Shown here: one piece after another, positions 61,174 through 64,000 of the stretch | How positions within the stretch are numbered: the stretch's first letter is position 1 | How the letters are laid out: every line of letters begins with the position of its first letter | Made by a program: the position numbers and the translations under genes | Assembly: GCF_019038415.1 (NCBI RefSeq) | Contig: NZ_JAFKRG010000014.1 | Location: 1-64,000 of the forward strand | Reading direction: 5' to 3' | Source: Synechococcus sp. CCY 9618 | GTDB lineage: Bacteria; Cyanobacteriota; Cyanobacteriia; PCC-6307; Cyanobiaceae | Length of the DNA stretch: 64,000 bases | Notes under the pieces: generated by a model | Told to the model about the DNA's origin: nothing | Databases searched by the model: none | Seen by the model: the letters and a program-made list of their open reading frames with translations, nothing else

Positions 61174-61929
61174 ATGTTGCAGCTACGCCGGATCACCAGG
61201 AGCTACCGGATGGGCACCGTCGAGGTGCCGATCCTGCATGGCATCGACCTGACGATCCTGCGCGGCGAGTACACCGCGATCGTGGGAACCTCCGGCTCGG
61301 GCAAATCCACCCTGATGAACATTCTGGGCTGCCTGGAGCAGCCGAGCAGCGGCCACTACTACTTCGATGCCCGTGACATCACCAGCCTGAGCGACAACGA
61401 ACGCACCGACATCCGCAATGTCCGGATCGGCTTCGTCTTCCAGCAGTTCAACCTGCTGCCCCGTCTCTCGGCCCTGCAGAACGTGGCGCTGCCGATGGTC
61501 TATGCGGGCTACACCCGTTCGGAGCGGCGTGAGCGGGCCGAGGCGATGCTGGAGCGGATGGGCCTGGCCGAACGGATGGGCAACCGCCCCAATCAGCTCT
61601 CCGGCGGCCAGCAGCAGCGGGTGGCCATCGCCCGGGCCCTGGTGAACCAGCCCGAGCTGCTGCTGGCCGATGAACCCACCGGCGCCCTGGATTCACGCAC
61701 CGGCGAGGAGGTGATCGAGCTGCTCTCCGGCCTCCATGGCGAGGGCCTCACGGTCGTGCTGGTGACCCACGACCCCTCGGTGGCTCGCAGGAGCGGCCGC
61801 ATCATCCGGATCCAGGATGGCCGGATCACGGCCGACAGCGGGCACGGCGCCGGGCCGGAGAGGCAGCCTGGGGCAGGGAGCGACGGAAGGTCGCGACCTT
61901 GGAACGCTCAGCACCTCCCACCGCCCTGA
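61174..61929 (+). CDS. ABC exporter ATPase (MacB/LolD type)
   Basis: This 251-residue nucleotide-binding subunit has Walker A GTSGSGKSTLMNIL (about 42-55), the Q-loop FVFQQFNLLPRLSALQNV, the ABC signature LSGGQQQRVAIARALVNQPE (about 143-162), Walker B LLLADEPTGALDSRTG, and the H-loop VTHDPSVA. It belongs to the DPE0/LolD-MacB exporter group. The last 30 residues are low complexity (GAGPERQPGAGSDGRS). It starts 3 nt after the permease and ends the operon; 290 nt of gene-poor DNA separate it from groL. Confidence 0.94.
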   Translation: MLQLRRITRSYRMGTVEVPILHGIDLTILRGEYTAIVGTSGSGKSTLMNILGCLEQPSSGHYYFDARDITSLSDNERTDIRNVRIGFVFQQFNLLPRLSALQNVALPMVYAGYTRSERRERAEAMLERMGLAERMGNRPNQLSGGQQQRVAIARALVNQPELLLADEPTGALDSRTGEEVIELLSGLHGEGLTVVLVTHDPSVARRSGRIIRIQDGRITADSGHGAGPERQPGAGSDGRSRPWNAQHLPPP

Positions 61930-62143
61930 TCAGGGGCTTTGCCCGGCGTCCAGCTGCGTCAAGGCGGCAGAAGCCACAACCGAAACGGATGGATGATGGT
62001 TGCAGCGCTGTCGCCTGGCCCCTTTGCCCCCGACGGCATCAACGCTTTGCAGCAGGAAGGACGGCCACGATCAGGTGCTTGCCCTGAAGCAGCAGGCGCA
62101 GGATCTGGTGATTTGTCATGAACAACCGCTCCTACAAGTTGCC
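61930..62143 (+). other. Gene-free region between exporter ATPase and groL terminator
   Basis: These 214 nt between the exporter ATPase and the groL terminator hold no supportable gene. Codon-like sequence near 62075-62143 could read on the + strand into the terminator (a 32-residue open stretch ending at 62173), but it has no start signal or known homologue pattern. A + strand terminator for the exporter operon is not obvious; the groL terminator may serve in part. Confidence 0.5.
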
Positions 62144-62171
62144 AAAAAAAAGCGCCCCCGCAGGGGCGCTT
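62144..62171 (-). terminator. Rho-independent terminator of groS-groL
   Basis: On the minus strand AAGCGCCCC pairs perfectly with GGGGCGCTT (62171-62163 with 62158-62150) around a four-nt loop, followed by a run of eight T (62151-62144). It lies about 50 nt after the groL stop. Confidence 0.92.
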
Positions 62172-62219
62172 GAGAGAACAGGCGAAGGATCGGTGATCCG
62201 ACGCTGAGCGCAGGGGCGA

Positions 62220-64000
<1,781 letters not shown>

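Noticed and set aside
62075-62173. 32-codon + strand frame (GTG start) running through the groL terminator
   Set aside because: Codon use decays towards the end, no ribosome site is evident, and the 3' part is just the terminator stem; kept only as a note.

Overview
The window comes from a high-GC alpha-cyanobacterium of the Cyanobium / freshwater-brackish Synechococcus kind. The evidence is gene content: a complete kaiA-kaiB-kaiC clock cluster, the photosynthesis-linked sensor kinase NblS, cytochrome c-550 (PsbV), the leaf-type ferredoxin PetF, the ferredoxin-thioredoxin reductase variable chain, a PSII S4-domain protein, cyanobacterial DUF1818/DUF1825/DUF2811/DUF3326 families, and tightly packed coding DNA with very GC-rich third positions. 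The presence of kaiA argues against Prochlorococcus. The genus is an inference; no 16S gene lies in the window.

Layout. (1) 1-3.5 kb is the accessory part. I read it as a decayed integron: a 5'-truncated integron integrase (IntI-type tyrosine recombinase), a 397-bp gene-free candidate attI region, and two promoterless AT-richer cassettes, DUF4238 and MOSC. A well-formed 87-bp attC site (948-1034) separates the cassettes and overlaps the DUF4238 stop codon. The integrase 3' end faces the array, the 'inverted' integron arrangement. (2) 3.5-7.2 kb: 2OG-Fe(II) oxygenase-like protein, a [2Fe-2S] ferredoxin coupled to a 72-residue protein and DUF3326, DUF1993, and a type II peroxiredoxin with its terminator. 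(3) 7.3-14.8 kb: a duplicated membrane protein, then MscS channel - patatin phospholipase - unknown protein - MscS channel, and a PAS-GGDEF-EAL protein whose GGDEF motif is degenerate. (4) 14.8-21.5 kb: pyrF-tyrS, DUF1825, a LuxR-type regulator, HhH and GIY-YIG proteins, pepA. (5) 21.6-30 kb, minus strand: an envelope operon (TPR-like protein, purC, bamA, lpxC, fabZ, lpxA, lpxB, msrA) held together mostly by 1-4 nt overlaps. (6) 30-39.7 kb: purD-nblS running into kaiC-kaiB-kaiA, then rplU, rpmA, a queuosine-precursor-type transporter packed in reverse orientation without free intergenic DNA, truB and yebC. (7) 39.7-48.4 kb: nagB, SpoIID-like protein, rnz, psbV, petF, prmA, serA and the PSII S4 protein. 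(8) 48.4-58.4 kb: tRNA-Val(GAC), murD, EVE protein, rpoZ, an Hsp70-like protein, ftrV, pyrR, gpmI, secG, msrB. (9) 58.5-64 kb: a MacAB-like adaptor/permease/ATPase trio and, convergent to it, groS (partial)-groL.

Functional threads: clock and light/nutrient signalling (KaiABC, NblS), outer-membrane and lipid A biogenesis (BamA, LpxC, FabZ, LpxA, LpxB), exported methionine-sulfoxide repair through two translocons (MsrA by Sec, MsrB probably by Tat), photosynthetic electron transfer and thiol redox control (PsbV, PetF, FtrV, peroxiredoxin), and nucleotide, protein and wall synthesis. The most unusual content is the integron remnant at the left edge. Several short tandem repeats and hairpins in otherwise compact intergenic DNA are also recorded.
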